Of a DNA stretch of 64,000 bases, positions 11,310 to 22,739 are shown piece by piece; position 1 is the stretch's first letter; each line of letters begins with the position of its first letter. Location: positions 40,001 through 104,000 of the forward strand of contig CAJHNH020007734.1 in NCBI GenBank assembly GCA_905116865.2. Direction: 5' to 3'. The DNA comes from Candidula unifasciata (taxonomy: Eukaryota; Mollusca; Gastropoda; Stylommatophora; Geomitridae). The notes beneath the pieces are model-generated. The model searched no databases and was not told where the DNA came from. It saw only the letters and a list, made by a program, of their open reading frames with translations. A program made the position numbers and the translations under genes.

Positions 11310-12930
11310 TCAATAACCAACATAACAGCACTCAGGGCATTCCCATAAGCGCTCCGTCCCCATCTTCAGCAGCCATCGAAGAGCTACGATATTCATAGTG
11401 TCAGTAGCATTCTGATTAAACGTCCGTCTTGCCTTTCCTCTGAGCCTCGAGCATCTGCCAGAACCTCTCGTCACTCCCCCCACTACTGCGTCAATCTCAC
11501 CAGATAGTGGTGATCTATCTGCTCCTCCGAACGGTACACACTCTCCCACAAGGCACCAACCATATCTGCCTTATCATGTATCAGTATTTAACCAAGTTGT
11601 GCAGAGCCAGCCAGTTTGCCCTTCTGTTGATTTTCCAACAGACCGGCGTGCCCAGGTGAAAAAATCCAGACAATACACCCTGAAACGTCTGTGTAAATGA
11701 TCAAATCCTCTGAGCGAGCATTATCTTGAATTAATTTGCTGAATTTCCATCTCTGTGGCACCTGCTGGCCAGTCTCTGCATTCCCTAATCAGTGTGATTA
11801 TGACGCTGCACAAGTCTGACTGGCACTGTGACCTACCCGTCTCCTTTCCTAATGTTCTCAAGAATGCAAACCTGTCTGAATGTGTCTTCTGTCTGAGCCA
11901 TCAATGACTTCCCTCTTATCAGCCGCTGACCCCAACTACACCCAAAGCTTCGTGCAAAGGGTGGTCTGTGTCTGCAGCTACCCTGATATATGACTTCGCC
12001 TGCAATACTTTGTGAGTACCTGCAACAGTCAGCAAACCAAGGATGTATACACACCACTGGGGAGTCTCTGGTGCAACCCAGAACAACCAGCGTAGCTGTG
12101 TTTTGTATGCACTCTGATTCATTGAGACGGTAAGCAGTCCCAGACCATAATCAACAACTGACAGGATCAGCTGCTGATATAGTGTGAACAACATTATTTG
12201 CTCTATGTCAGTTGCAGCCAAAGTCCTAATTGCACTACGTCCTTTTTGGCATCTTGTCACAACACTCTCCACATGATTCTTAAGGGACAGGCTTCTGTAA
12301 AACGTAATTCCCAGATATTTAAGTCAGCTCTCGATGTTGACATTTCTACCATATATCGTGCGATATAGGACAGTAGCTTTAACGATCCTATTGTCCAGAA
12401 ACACCACCGGGTGGACGACAGCTCTCATTTCCGTACCCACTCAGTAACTTTGTCTACTGTCGCTTGTAGCTCCCGGGCTGTTTGTTCCCTATCTTCCCCC
12501 TGCCTATATGCAAGTATATCATCCGCAAAAGTCAGTATCCTTCCAACTCCTGGTGCTTCTAGGCTTGAAATCTTGCTCGTATTCACGTTAAAGAGCATAG
12601 GCGAGATGGCGGATCCCTGTGGCAGTCCTGGTGCCAAACTGCATGGTTCTGAGGTCCATGTGTTTTGTAAGGTGACAATTTTAAAGCCACTGAGGTTTAA
12701 ATGATCCTTAACATGTTTTGGTAGTGTAATTAGATAGCTGTGCACCAGTCCGCGGTACTGATGCTGTCTTAATGCTTTGATTAAAACAGTCTTCCATCTC
12801 TGCCAGGTTTGCATCGCTCAAAGCCTCCATGTGGCCATACCTGACTTCATCAGTCCCTGGTACAGTGTCTTTTGCCTTTTTCAGAATGTGTTTTATATCT
12901 TCTACCCGCATCATGTCTTCATAATGCATG
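11310..12930 (-). mobile_element. I-like LINE (family A), 3' half with partial RT and RNase H
   Basis: Minus strand, from the RT palm to the 3' end. RT motif B reads GLPQGSAISPMLFN and motif C FADDILAYR (coding near 12690-12520), followed by EQTARELQATVDKVTEW as in the family A copy at 43.4 kb. Downstream come the conserved SVVDYGLGLLTVS-type connection (~12140) and, near 11640-11700, a degenerate RNase H end (PGHAG-like). The region holding the first RNase H catalytic motif is shortened. Several stops and shifts separate the pieces, so it is not coding now. Confidence 0.8.
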
Positions 12931-13686
12931 TTCTTTAAGGTGCCAGCTAAGTTTTTTCTAAGCTTGTTTGTGGATTCCGTTTCTTATTGCGTCCCTTCTA
13001 GGAGTTATTCATATTTCTATACCGCCTTATTTAAGGGTAATATTTCATATAATCTTTCCTCCACTATAAAGGCGGTCCATTTTTCTGTCTACAGTTCAGA
13101 GGTAATTTGAAAGGTGTCATTTGACAGGGGGCCCCCAGCAACTTTACAAAAAATTGTGTGGGGTGAGATGGAATTAAAAGGTCATCATCCCTAAGCTTCC
13201 AGCGCCTATGATCCCAGGAGAAAATATAAAACAAAGCTATCTTTAAAGTGCTTCTCATACTTCGTTTAATTTGCCGATGTGCTAATTGTTTGAAGCTTAA
13301 TTCTAATTGATTAAATGTTAGATTAGAGTATTTGTTAATCAATATATGACATGCAGAGGGGCTGGATAATACGTAAATAATATAATAATAGGTAATAATA
13401 TAAATGTATGTAACTATTGCACCATATAAATGGTTTGATGGATTCTGTCTGTATATCATGGTTGTGGATTTCTAGCTGCTCGATATACATTCCAAAGAAG
13501 ATACCCTTTTTGTGGTTTCTAGTTGGTTATGTTCCCGGTACGCTTGTTTCCATAGCGAGGCGCATACGACATTCGGGGGTGACAGGCTCGATATCCGGCA
13601 TGGTAACTATAGCTTTCAATTTTTATGTGGTCTAGTGTTTCCTTTTATATTTCTACTTCTTTCTATAAGTGCCCATCAATACATTG
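12931..13686. other. Unassigned DNA left of the Helitron
   Basis: AT-rich. ORFs of 60-131 codons overlap on both strands without motifs. Positions 13651-13686 match the mini-insertion at 2153-2212. Confidence 0.4.
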
Positions 13687-14746
13687 TCTCTTTGCTTATC
13701 TTAAAAATCAATGTTTGTGTGTTTGTTTATTACCTATTGACTCGGAAACTACTGAACCGATTTAGCTGACATTTTCAGGATATGTTAATTTTGATACCGG
13801 ATTTTTACCCGTCATGGTTTGAAATTCTACCTGTCATTGTTTGAGATAGGTGACGACATTTGTTGGGAACATTTTCAAAAGTAATATTTTCCTTTTAGTT
13901 TCATTTAATTGAAGCTACATTCGTAAATGCTAATGCGCTATAGTCGGAACAAACGACTTTCACCGTGCATGCGCAGTAGAGACGCTCCTTTTTCAGCATC
14001 CGTCCGCGACACTGAAGTTTCTGCGGTTTTTAGTTGTGTTAGAATCTAGAAATATCTCAAAAGGTAAGCTCATTTATTTCAGTTACATTAGTCAGTATGT
14101 AATGTTTTTTTTTTCTTTTGTTCACTTCAAACATGTGTTGACCACTCCTTAAATCACACAATGATAAATGTATACAAATTATCTGTTGGCTTTCTCATAT
14201 TGTCTAACGTGTATTATGATTGTTTTTGTTACTACTAATATTTCTATTAAACAGAACTGCTACAGTTTAAATGTCTACACAATTTCGGTTGTCTTTCTCC
14301 TATTATTCAAAAGAATTATATACATTTACATGAAATTCCGTCTCAGGTCAACTGCAGGTAGTCTGCAGTTAAGTCGATTATTTCAGTCGCAAGACACATA
14401 TACCACAAATCTTACTGCTACACTAGAAACCTATTTATATCATTTACCGACTTTTCTTAAAATTTGCTGCGCAGTTTCTATGCATTTCCTCTTGAGTCAA
14501 AATGGATTGTTATCTCATGCTCATATTTTCAATTATTTCAGCGGGGCACTGGACACCTACCTATTCATATCGTTTACCAGCTTTTTAAAATATTTGCTGC
14601 GCAGTTGCTATGCATTTCCACTTGAGTCACATGCTCATATTTCAATTTATTTCAGCGATACTTCAAGTCACATTTCATTCAAGCTATTGACGATCAACGC
14701 TCTCTAAATTCACACGCTGTTCACTATTTGTCAAACATTTGCAGTT

Positions 14747-15271
14747 ATGCCTCCCAAACGACAAGCAGTTGGCCCATCTACACCTATAACACGCAAGAGA
14801 AGGGCATTCATTGCTTCAGAAAAAGACGAGCAGCATGAAGTAAGACTGGAAACCTCTCGAGTGCACACTGCTGAAGCTTGTTCGTCTCAATCAGACCAGC
14901 AACGGAGAGCAAGACTAGAAAACTTTCGAGTGCGCACTGCTGAAGCCAGATCGTCTCAGTCAGACGAGCATCGAGAAGCAAGATTGGAAACCAATAGAGT
15001 ACGCACTGCTCAAGTCCGTTTACCAGAAACAATCCAAGAACAGAAAGCAAGACTGGGAACCGTTCGAATGAGCACTACTTTATCCAGGCGAACACTGCAT
15101 GTTGATTTGAATCTTGGTGTATTCCATTACAACAGCAATTATGATTACAGTCTTCATCTACAGGTGCTTATTGGCAAAATGGATAAATTGTGCGTACATT
15201 GCAGTGTCTTCAAATTTAAAAATGAAACACACCGGAAATGTGCTGCGCTGGTGGAAAAGTTAAATTACTAG
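14747..15271 (+). pseudogene. Helitron protein, N-terminal region
   Basis: The frame opens with a basic N terminus (MPPKRQAV), then four degenerate ~22-residue repeats of the form ARLE-x-RVRTAEARSSQSD, typical of the arginine/glutamate-rich front of Helitron helicase proteins in animals. A zinc-binding segment follows (KMDKLCVHCSVFKFKNET, then RKCAAL). The next blocks continue in other frames: YMPTFKVQGTIYHRA at ~15415 and the ALQQTPADDYRVVLIAD segment in the 15562-15789 ORF, with IILHRRNNDVQR at ~15787. It is the front third of a Rep/helicase protein broken by frameshifts. Confidence 0.75.
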
Positions 15272-16231
15272 TATTACATTCACCACCCGAACCATTATCA
15301 TCATTGGTAGCACGTGACACAGGCCATTCGAAATATTTCTTGGCAAACCTTCGCAAATACAATTAATGTTTCCAAATGACATCATTCGGCGCAACAAATA
15401 GTGTGCGCGAGAATTACATGCCAACATTCAAAGTGCAAGGCACGATTTATCATCGTGCTGACTCAAAACTACTACTGCCTAACGCTGATTACAAATTTCT
15501 TCAGATTTATTTCATTTGATACACTGATCAACAAATTGATCAACGTTGTCGATTCAATAAGGTGACACAACGAGAAATAGTCGCTGCTTTAAAAACTTTA
15601 TTTGATCAATACAACACATTAATTAGATTGTTCAGAGCTGCTCTTCAACAAACACCAGCTGATGACTACAGAGTTGTACTTATAGCTGACAAAACACCTG
15701 TCGGCCAACACAAAAGACAGTACAATGCACAAACACATAATGAAGTAGCGATTGTTATGGTTGGTGAAGACTTTACTCGCGTGATATAATTCTTCATCGC
15801 AGAAATAATGATGTTCAGCGAAGCTCAAAAACTCATCGCTTATACGACGGCTTGCAATATCCAGTTTTTTTTTGTTTTTTTTTGGCAAGGAGAAGATGAA
15901 TATCATTTCAACATCAAATTGAGAAATCCACAAACAAATTAGGAGATGGATAAGAAAGTCATTGCAATGAATTATTATTCATATCGATTGATGGTTCATG
16001 TAAATGCTAACAATCATATCTTGAAATGTCAACAATTGTTCCACCAATTTATTGTTGATTTGTATTCGAAAATTTAAAAAAAGAGCGACTCCTCTATATT
16101 CGATTAAATCAAACTAAGTTGCGTACAGAGAAGCACATTCGTGATTCCATTGTTAACGATGGCATTTTATTCCCAATGAATTGGAAAAAATGGTCATAAT
16201 ACCAGCCATATTTTCAGGGAGTCCATGACAC

Positions 16232-16606
16232 ATGCATGAATATGCACAAGATGCAATGACATATGTTCGCGTACATGGCCGTTCAGATTTTTTTTTCACG
16301 TTTACATGCAATCCTACATGGGATGAAATAAAAGAACTTTTGTTACCTGGACAATTATCATCGGATCGTCATGATATTACAGCGCGTGTGTTTAAACAAA
16401 AATTGAGATCTTTAATGGATTTCATTGTCCAGCATCGTGTTTTTGCAGAGACCCTATGTTGGATGTATTCCATCGAATGGCAAAGAAGAGGATTCCCCCA
16501 TGCACACATTTTGATTTGGATCATCAACAAAATCACTCCAAATCAGATTGATCAAGTTATCTTAGCAGAAATACCAGATGTCAACATTGATCCAGACTTA
16601 TTTTAA
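16232..16606 (+). pseudogene. Helitron Rep domain with HUH motif
   Basis: Contains FFTFTCNPTWDEI (Rep motif 1, residues ~21-33), then IEWQRRGFPHAHILIW with the metal-binding H90-x-H92 pair (the HUH motif, coding at ~16499), and ends ...IDPDLF before a stop. HUH Reps nick and religate single-stranded DNA during rolling-circle transposition. The catalytic two-tyrosine motif lies further on, at 17357-17390 (KYIRKYVNKG, tyrosines at 17360 and 17372), after a 452-bp insertion and a small deletion. All essential Rep residues are therefore still recognisable, but not in one frame. Confidence 0.8.
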
Positions 16607-16633
16607 GTCAAAACCAAAAACATGATTCATTGT

Positions 16634-17085
16634 AAACCCAAGTTCAAGGTGTCTCCTTCGTGCCAAAGAACTGCATGGTTGTTGGGTGAACAGTCGTTAA
16701 CGATGGCAGGCAGGTCGTTGTAGGGGCGACGCCTGCTGGTGGATGTAATGTCCTAAGTCCCTTCCCCAGCTAATAATGAGGGTACTGCTGGGGTGACCGT
16801 TTATTAACCCTCATATAATTCTTCCGGTCTAAATGGACGCTAGGCACGGCCACTTTTTTTTTAAAGTCGTGGCAAATGTTTGTTTTTTCCAGACGGTGGC
16901 CGTTGCAATTTTGCTCCATTTGTAGACTGGAAGGATGTAGTTTCGTCGCCCAGCTTCTGATTTGAGTGCATGGCGTGACACTGTGAGCTGCGTTTTTTTT
17001 TCGTTGGCACAGGAGCGAAGCATCTGTGGGGTGACCCGTTTGCTTTGAAGCTGAAACTAGGATTACCAGATTACCAGATTACCAG
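16634..17085 (+). mobile_element. Non-LTR or SINE-like insertion in the Helitron
   Basis: A 452-bp block splits the Helitron Rep frame and is flanked by an exact 12-bp direct repeat, atgattcattgt, at 16622-16633 and 17086-17097. Removing the block and one repeat restores the conserved reading KNMIHC-QCGLL across the junction. The block ends in about three units of an 8-bp repeat (attaccag), a simple-repeat tail like those of some LINE and SINE 3' ends. I see no RT motif and no clear pol III boxes, so it is either a strongly 5'-truncated LINE end or a SINE. Two near-parallel T-runs lie inside at ~16853 and ~16993. Confidence 0.8.
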
Positions 17086-17356
17086 ATGATTCATTGTCAG
17101 TGCGGCTTACTCAACAATAATGCACCATACATATCTGATGGAAAATGCATGAAACGATACCCAAAAGACTTGCATGCCGAAACTACCACTGGGAATGACG
17201 GATATCCTCTCTATCATCGACGATCAACTAAAGGTGGCGGGAAATCATCACTTTAAATGGGCGAAACAATGATGTTGAAGTTGATAATCGTTGGTGCTCT
17301 CGAAGACGAACAAAGCACACACCAGTGTCGAGTATTGCAATTCGTTGAAATCAATA

Positions 17357-17693
17357 AAGTACATTCGCAAATATGTCAACAAAGGAAGCGAAATGACAGT
17401 CTTTGGAGTGGGACATGCACCTTGAAAATGGACACTACAGAAAATGCACATGCACGAGCATTGTTACCACCGCCAACCACGTTAACTAATTTTTCTCATT
17501 GTGTAGAGATGATATGTTTGCAAAGACACTACTTTACTCTGATCTGCCAATATACTACACGTGGAGTGCAACAGACATGCCATTCGAATTCAGACGCTTG
17601 CAGTCCTTTGCAATCACCACCAACAAATCACAGGGACAATCACTACAAGTGAGAAGCAAAATGATCCAATATAATTACTACATATTGTTATAG
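17357..17693 (+). pseudogene. Helitron Rep end fused to helicase C-terminal block
   Basis: After the two-tyrosine motif KYIRKYVNKG (17357-17386), the frame at 17499 reads DDMFAKTLLYSDLPIYYTW, the block that normally precedes the helicase. It then passes directly to DMPFEFRRLQ and TNKSQGQSLQV, which belong to the last conserved part of the PIF1-like helicase (motif VI region). The Walker A, Walker B and intervening motifs are absent. A large internal deletion has therefore joined the two ends in frame. Confidence 0.7.
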
Positions 17694-17754
17694 TGACCTT
17701 TCTGTCAATTGAATTTCTATTGCAGGCGTAGCAACGCGCGTAGGGTACAGTTTA

Positions 17755-18059
17755 CCATAGTGTTCATTTCGTAATTATGGTGTATTTTTCCTGTTTTCGT
17801 TGCTTTTTACTTGGGTCATTTTTCCGACTACTTCGATGAGGGAGAGAGTAGTGGGTGAATTGGGGGATGGTAACATAAACTGTTAACTGTGATAGATTAA
17901 AGTCACAGTAACTATCTTACCGAGTCAAAGTAGCAGCAGTAGTAGTTGTGGTTGGACGGTTGCACCGTACATCGCTGGCGTGAAACGAAGCAAGATGTTT
18001 ATTTTCTTTCTTTTCCATTTAGCCAAACTATGCCACAGAAACGCGTGGTCGGGTACATA
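17755..18059. other. Unassigned DNA between Helitron and LINE B
   Basis: Contains a short degenerate (AGT/AGC)n run at ~17927-17955. Nothing else recognised. Confidence 0.4.
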
Positions 18060-18571
18060 TAGTAAGAGATAAAAACGGTAACACATTAAAGAGAAACCAA
18101 AAACATATTAGCAAGATGGAGAGAATACTGTAGGGAAATGTATGAGGATCTGACAAGTAATTCGAAAACAAATAATGAAAGTTATAAAAAAGAACTAGGG
18201 CCTTAACTAGATGAGGTACGATCAGCAATATAGAGGATGAAGTAAGAAAAGTCACCAGGTTGCGACGAAATACCAGCAGAATTAATTCAAGAAGGAGGAG
18301 AGGCCAGGGTCCGAGTTAACCATACACTGTGCACGAAGATCTGGAACAGTTGCATTTGGCCTAAAGCGTGGAAAAGAACAATCTATTTCCCTCTCCCAAA
18401 GAAAGGAAATCTGTAACCATACTCCATCTACCGTAACATCGCATTAAGAAGTAATGCTAGCAAAATCCTCTTACGAAATATGATAAAGAGGATTTCAAGG
18501 TAATAACAGTATGAGCTACTTGAAGCACAAGGAGGTTTCAGACAGGGTAGAGAAACTAAGGATCATATCTT
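18060..18571 (+). mobile_element. LINE family B, copy B1, upstream half
   Basis: Across frameshifts the translation gives the start of an RT region: RDKNGNTLK, RWREYCREMYEDL, SPGCDEIPAELIQEGGE, IWNSCIWPKAWKRT, LPKKGNL and EAQGGFRQGRETKDH. These blocks match RT domains of the endonuclease/RT LINE group with RWxEYxxxLY and FRxGR motifs. The element continues at ~21620 (RLICEKCREYN), where the next conserved block picks up exactly, so the two parts are one copy split by a ~3-kb insertion. The endonuclease domain is missing upstream. Confidence 0.8.
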
Positions 18572-18915
18572 TCCTTAATCTTCCTCCCATAATACCAAAT
18601 GTTCCACTGAAACCTTACAACTACCCCCTTTGGCTTAGGGATAGCCTGCCAACAATCAGAACCACTGTGACAGGGATCTCCTCCAAATCATCAATGAGCA
18701 GCACTGATATGAAATCAACTACAGAAGGAGAGATCAATAGACTTTATCCACACGAGTTGGATTCGAGTGTATACAGATGGTTCAGAAAATAGAGCAGTAA
18801 GAGACGGAGGAGGAGGAATTTATATAGAATGCCCACATGGTTTAAAAATCAACCATGCTGTACCAACAGATTGATATTCCTCCACTTAGAGAGCAGAGGC
18901 AGTGTCGTATGACAG

Positions 18916-20916
18916 TTCTGTCGCGCACCTTTACTTACGGAATATTTTCACAAATCCCTCAAGTGCTCTGAGACAGGGGTGTTTTGGATGGTGGCACTCG
19001 TTCGTCTAGAGGCCTAACCCTCGGTTCAAACTTTCCATTTAACCTGTCTCAGGAATGGGGTGACTCGAGCTCTGACTCCACAGGGTTACTATGAACTCTT
19101 GGGTACCTCTCGGCCAGACGTCTCCATTACTAATTTGCCCCCAGACTGGTAAATAATGTAACACAGTCAAATATATAGACAACAGTGAATATGACAAGAG
19201 GTGAATTCCTTTCTGACTACGACAATTAATTCACCAACAGCAAGTCTTGTGAACTAAACTTTCTATGTATTCAATGCTTCATAACAAGAAAGATCACAAG
19301 TAGCACGAAGAACTGGAATGAACGTTCAATTCTCTGAAGAATAAAGGATAGAGAAAAAGTCTTTCTACCAAGCTACATCTCTTTCCGGAATCATCATTGC
19401 TGGGAGGTAGGAGACAGATTATGAAGGCACATCTGGAATCAAGCCGCTATAGGATGCTACTTCGACTTATCTGGTTGAATCCTGCAGCTCCTCAGGGTGC
19501 CTGAAGGTAATACTGCAACGTCTCACTTCTCAGAAGATCTCCGCACAATGGCTAGTATGTCTGGAATTGATTATAGAGCAATCAACTCCCCAGAAGTTGG
19601 TAGATGTAGACTTAGTACACAGTCCACGAATTCAGCAATGGTTGAACAACGTACGTCAGTTGCTTCCTTGGTGTTGGCTGGTGGAACAGTATAACTACGC
19701 CACAGACGCTTGTTGAATGGTGGACGAGTACGATTACGCCTCGGACACCTGTTGGATCTTCAAAACTCCTGAAAAACACAAGGCAACACACATGAGCGAA
19801 CCGTACCCAACGCACCTAGTTAATCAATATCCTCACCACCTCCACATGCTCAGATATAATTGAGGCTAGTCCAAACCATGAAGGTTGACTTCCTACATCT
19901 TGGAACCCGTGCCGTTTCCCAGAGTGAGCACCAGAGTCGTACGTACGTTTCCATTAACTCGAATAGTTTCTGAATTCAGTCCTGTAGCGAAAGTCAGACA
20001 GTTCTCTATCATTCCCCATCCCTCTAAATATACCCTTTTCACTAGTTGGAAAAAATAAGATATAGGAGATGAAGACAAAACCAAGATTGAAGGAAATATG
20101 CTCCGAAAGAATTACGACAGTCTAAGCTTGTTGTGGTTACGATAGCTCCTAGCAACAGCGGATATGACGTCATGCCTGACCCGAAGCTTCTTGTCCTTCC
20201 AAACGGTCCAGCGACTCACCAAGTTCAGAGACCGAATAAAAGATAACAACTAATCATACAAAGTTAACAATACCATAAATACACTCCAGATATGTGGATT
20301 GATTGATCCGAAGAGGTTTAGAAAGCTGGCTCGAAGAATCCACAGAGAAATTTCAGCCGAAAGTGCATTCCAACCTGGATCGCATCTGTCGTCCTTCCTT
20401 GCAGGCGATCGTAGACAAACAGATTCGCATTATCAATCTGCTGACCTTACTTACCGACACATACAGACACTGAGCACAAATATTCAATTAAAACCTTTTA
20501 GGAAAACTCACCCATGATAAATGGATAAAGAGAATAAAGAAGCTTGTCTTTTTAACGGTCAAGTGGCTACAAAGTGTAATACGTTTGCTCACTTGAACGG
20601 ACCATAGAGAAGTGACGTATAAAACTACAGTCCCTATCTACGGCAGTTGGTGTAAGAATATGGCTCAAGTACACGGTGAAGCGGTCAAACAATTTATCTT
20701 AAATAGGCGTAGAAAAGGTGTCCTAACGTGTAAATTGACACTAAAAACCTAAAAGAATCAATCTAAGAGTGATTTATATGGATTTCTCCTATCTGGACTC
20801 CCCCATAACAACCTAACTATATAACTACGGTCGGACCATCCGATATCATAGTTACAATGACGATTTTGGGGGTGTTCAGACTGTGGGCCTGCTCAATGAG
20901 GTAGGTGTGTGCATCC
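18916..20916. mobile_element. Insert X, ~2.0-kb unclassified insertion in LINE C
   Basis: The RNase H domain of LINE C is split between ...RAEAV and KALLAACSFLNRQ. The boundaries carry a 13-bp direct repeat with one mismatch: tgtcgtatgacag at 18903-18915 and tgtcatatgacag at 20917-20929. The ~2 kb between has no long ORF, no RT or transposase motif, and only weak terminal similarity. It holds a tRNA-like pair of stretches near 18985-19030 (ggttcaaac) and degenerate ~33-bp repeats at ~19670-19760. Class unknown; possibly a non-autonomous element or composite. Confidence 0.5.
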
Positions 20917-20992
20917 TGTCATATGACAGGCAAAAGCACTTCTAGCGGCATGTTCTTTCCTGAATCGACAACAGCACAGCAAATATAGCAGA

Positions 20993-21589
20993 GTGGTCTT
21001 TCTGACTGATGCTATGTCAGTTCTACAAGCAATTGTTAACCCAAAAGACACTCCGTTTGTAGACTTGACGCAACAGCTGATTCACTTGGGCGCTTCAGTG
21101 GAACAATCTGTACTGCAGTGGACTCCAGGTCACTGTTGCTTGGAAGGCAATGAAATAGCGGACAGATTGGCCAGAAGCGGCAGTGACATGGTACAACTAA
21201 ATAGCGACTTAGCCCACCAAGAGACGAAAACATTATTACTATCTAGTAATGAAGAAAGGTGGCTGGATAACCGCACCAGATTTTCTCCCCAAGACTCGCT
21301 TAATCGCCTCTCTAGAGAGGGGCAGTGTATTATATTCAGGCTAGGGACTAAACACAACAGATTTCGTCAACATGTGTTCAAATTTGTCAGTGTAGGAAAT
21401 ACGGAGACGTGTCCCTGCAGCGTGGCACCCGAAAGGGCTGAGCATATGCTCCAACACAGTCAACTGTATGCTGATAACAGAGACGCAATCTGGTCTGTCC
21501 CGACCACAATGAAGACAAAACTGTATGGTACACGAGAAGATATGGAATGCACGATAGCTTTCATAAAGGCTACCGGCCTCCTGATATAA
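20993..21589 (+). pseudogene. RNase H and C-terminal knuckle of LINE family C
   Basis: A 198-codon open stretch. FLTDAMSVLQAI carries an RNase H aspartate (motif D-A-x-S/V-L), and QWTPGHCCLEGNEIADRLA is the conserved RNase H histidine/aspartate block. A zinc-knuckle-like CPCSVAPERAEHMLQ and the terminal block TKLYGTREDMECTIAFIKATGLLI (read in two halves) then close the polyprotein just before a stop and the (GAA)n tail. This architecture is the end of an ORF2 in RNase H-bearing LINEs. The first RNase H aspartate (YTDGS) lies 2 kb upstream, beyond insert X, so this is a fragment. Confidence 0.8.
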
Positions 21590-21619
21590 GTTTTCTGACA
21601 GAAGGATCGAAGAAGAAGA

Positions 21620-22735
21620 AGAAGACATCTTTATTGTGAGACTAATTTGTGAAAAATGTAGAGAATACAACGTAGATCTTCATGCTTGCTTCATTGATTA
21701 TTGCAAGGTATTTGATTGTGTCAAAAATCAGAAACTGTGGACTATTATGAGAACTATGGGGTTTCCAGCGCATTTAGTGCATTCAATTGAAAATCTGTAT
21801 CATGAACAACAAGCAGCCATCAGAGCACCTGGTGAAACATCGGATTGGTTCGAGGTGCAAAAGGGAGTAGTGAGACAGGGGTGAATTCTCTCGCCATACC
21901 TATTAAATATTTACGCAGAAAATATAATGAGAAATGTCAAAAATGACCAGAATTGTGACAGTTATGTTCCATTCAAAATTGGTGGCAACCCTATTCCGGA
22001 ACTTTGCTACGCAAATGACACAGTCCTCCTTTCGAACAGCGTAACGTAGAATAATACATTTAATATTGTCTGTTCAAAAGAACAGTGAAGATAAAAATCT
22101 GTTTTAAATTTAAAGAAAACGAAAATAATGTCCACAGAAAAAAACTGGCCGTCACCCGAAAATAACAACTAAAGATAAAGCAATTAAAAGGAGGATGGCC
22201 ATAACAATGCAACGATTAAACAGCAATAAAAGTCTATGGTTAAGCACCAGCAAGGAGATCAAGATTAGTAATTTGAGAGCATGCATCTTCCCTGTAGCAA
22301 CCTACGGATGTGAGTCGTGGACTATATCCCAATACTTAAGAAAGAGAACAGGGGCTTTTAAGGTGAAATGCTATAGAAAGATTCTCATAATATCTTGGAC
22401 AAAGAAGAGGAAACATGCTGATATCTTTAAAGATCTGAAAATCAAGGAAGATTAGCTAATAAACAGCATCCTATCTCAAAAACTGAAATGTGGTGGTCAT
22501 ATCATGCGCCACGACGGATTGGACAAAAAATAATAGCAGAAGGGATGGTACCAGGAATGATTGGCAGGGGCCGACCAACACGACGATGGGAACAGGAAAT
22601 AAGTGACTCATTGAGTATGAAAGTACATTAGGCAGGAGAGCTGGCCAGAGACAGAGTTTCTTTTGGGCAGACCGTGATGAGAGCAACTTTCTCCAAAGAA
22701 CCTGCCATTGTCCGTAAAAGAGCAATAAAGGTGCC
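21620..22735 (+). mobile_element. LINE family B, copy B1, downstream half
   Basis: Contains RT blocks RLICEKCREYN, ACFIDYCKVFDCV (motif A, D conserved), VVRQG then ILSPYLLN (motif B, broken by a stop) and a decayed motif C (CYANDTVLLSNS). These are followed by MQRLNSNKSLWLS, ATYGCESWT and KCYRKILIISWTKKRK, the standard C-terminal blocks of this LINE group. Copies B2 (30.1 kb) and B3 (55.8 kb) share the last ~500 bp. Ends near 22735 at the family 3' end (gaacctgcc). Confidence 0.8.
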
Positions 22736-22739
22736 TTGA

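Larger units (their letters stand above)
13687..17754 (+). mobile_element. Helitron, internally deleted and interrupted
   Basis: The 5' end begins tctctttgctt near 13687 and continues into the characteristic leader (cctattgactcggaaactac at 13732, then the ccgatttagctgac region). Inside are an N-terminal ORF with repeated R-x-R units, Rep fragments with HUH and two-tyrosine motifs, and the last conserved helicase block. The 3' end shows a short hairpin GCGT-AGCA-ACGC at 17726-17737, then gggtacagttta, resembling the usual Helitron end with CTRR mutated. Rolling-circle Helitrons insert between A and T without duplication. Here the exact ends are inferred from motif position. The coding parts are frameshifted, so this copy is dead. 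Confidence 0.8.
18572..21619 (+). mobile_element. LINE family C 3' part inserted in LINE B
   Basis: Starts after the LINE B block ...RETKDH (tcatatcttt) and ends in a (GAA)n tail, gaagaagaagaagaagac, followed by atctttattgtgag, which resumes LINE B. The near-repeat atatcttt/acatcttt at the two junctions is a plausible target duplication. Coding content: RNase H start RVYTDGS at ~18758, interrupted at 18916-20916 by insert X, then the RNase H remainder and C-terminal knuckle in the 20993-21589 frame. The 3' end of the same family, with its (GAA)n tail, also sits in copy B2 at ~30345. Confidence 0.75.

Noticed and set aside
14168..14707. 179-codon hydrophobic ORF before the Helitron N-terminal ORF
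   Set aside because: Lies in the Helitron leader, is low in complexity, and has no recognised domain or counterpart in Helitron proteins.
17061..17085. Telomere-like repeat (attaccag)n
   Set aside because: Not a known telomeric unit. Better explained as the tail of the 452-bp insertion.
18970..19110. tRNA-like SINE head inside insert X
   Set aside because: Only the B-box-like ggttcaaac is convincing. The A box is poor, and no second copy was seen.
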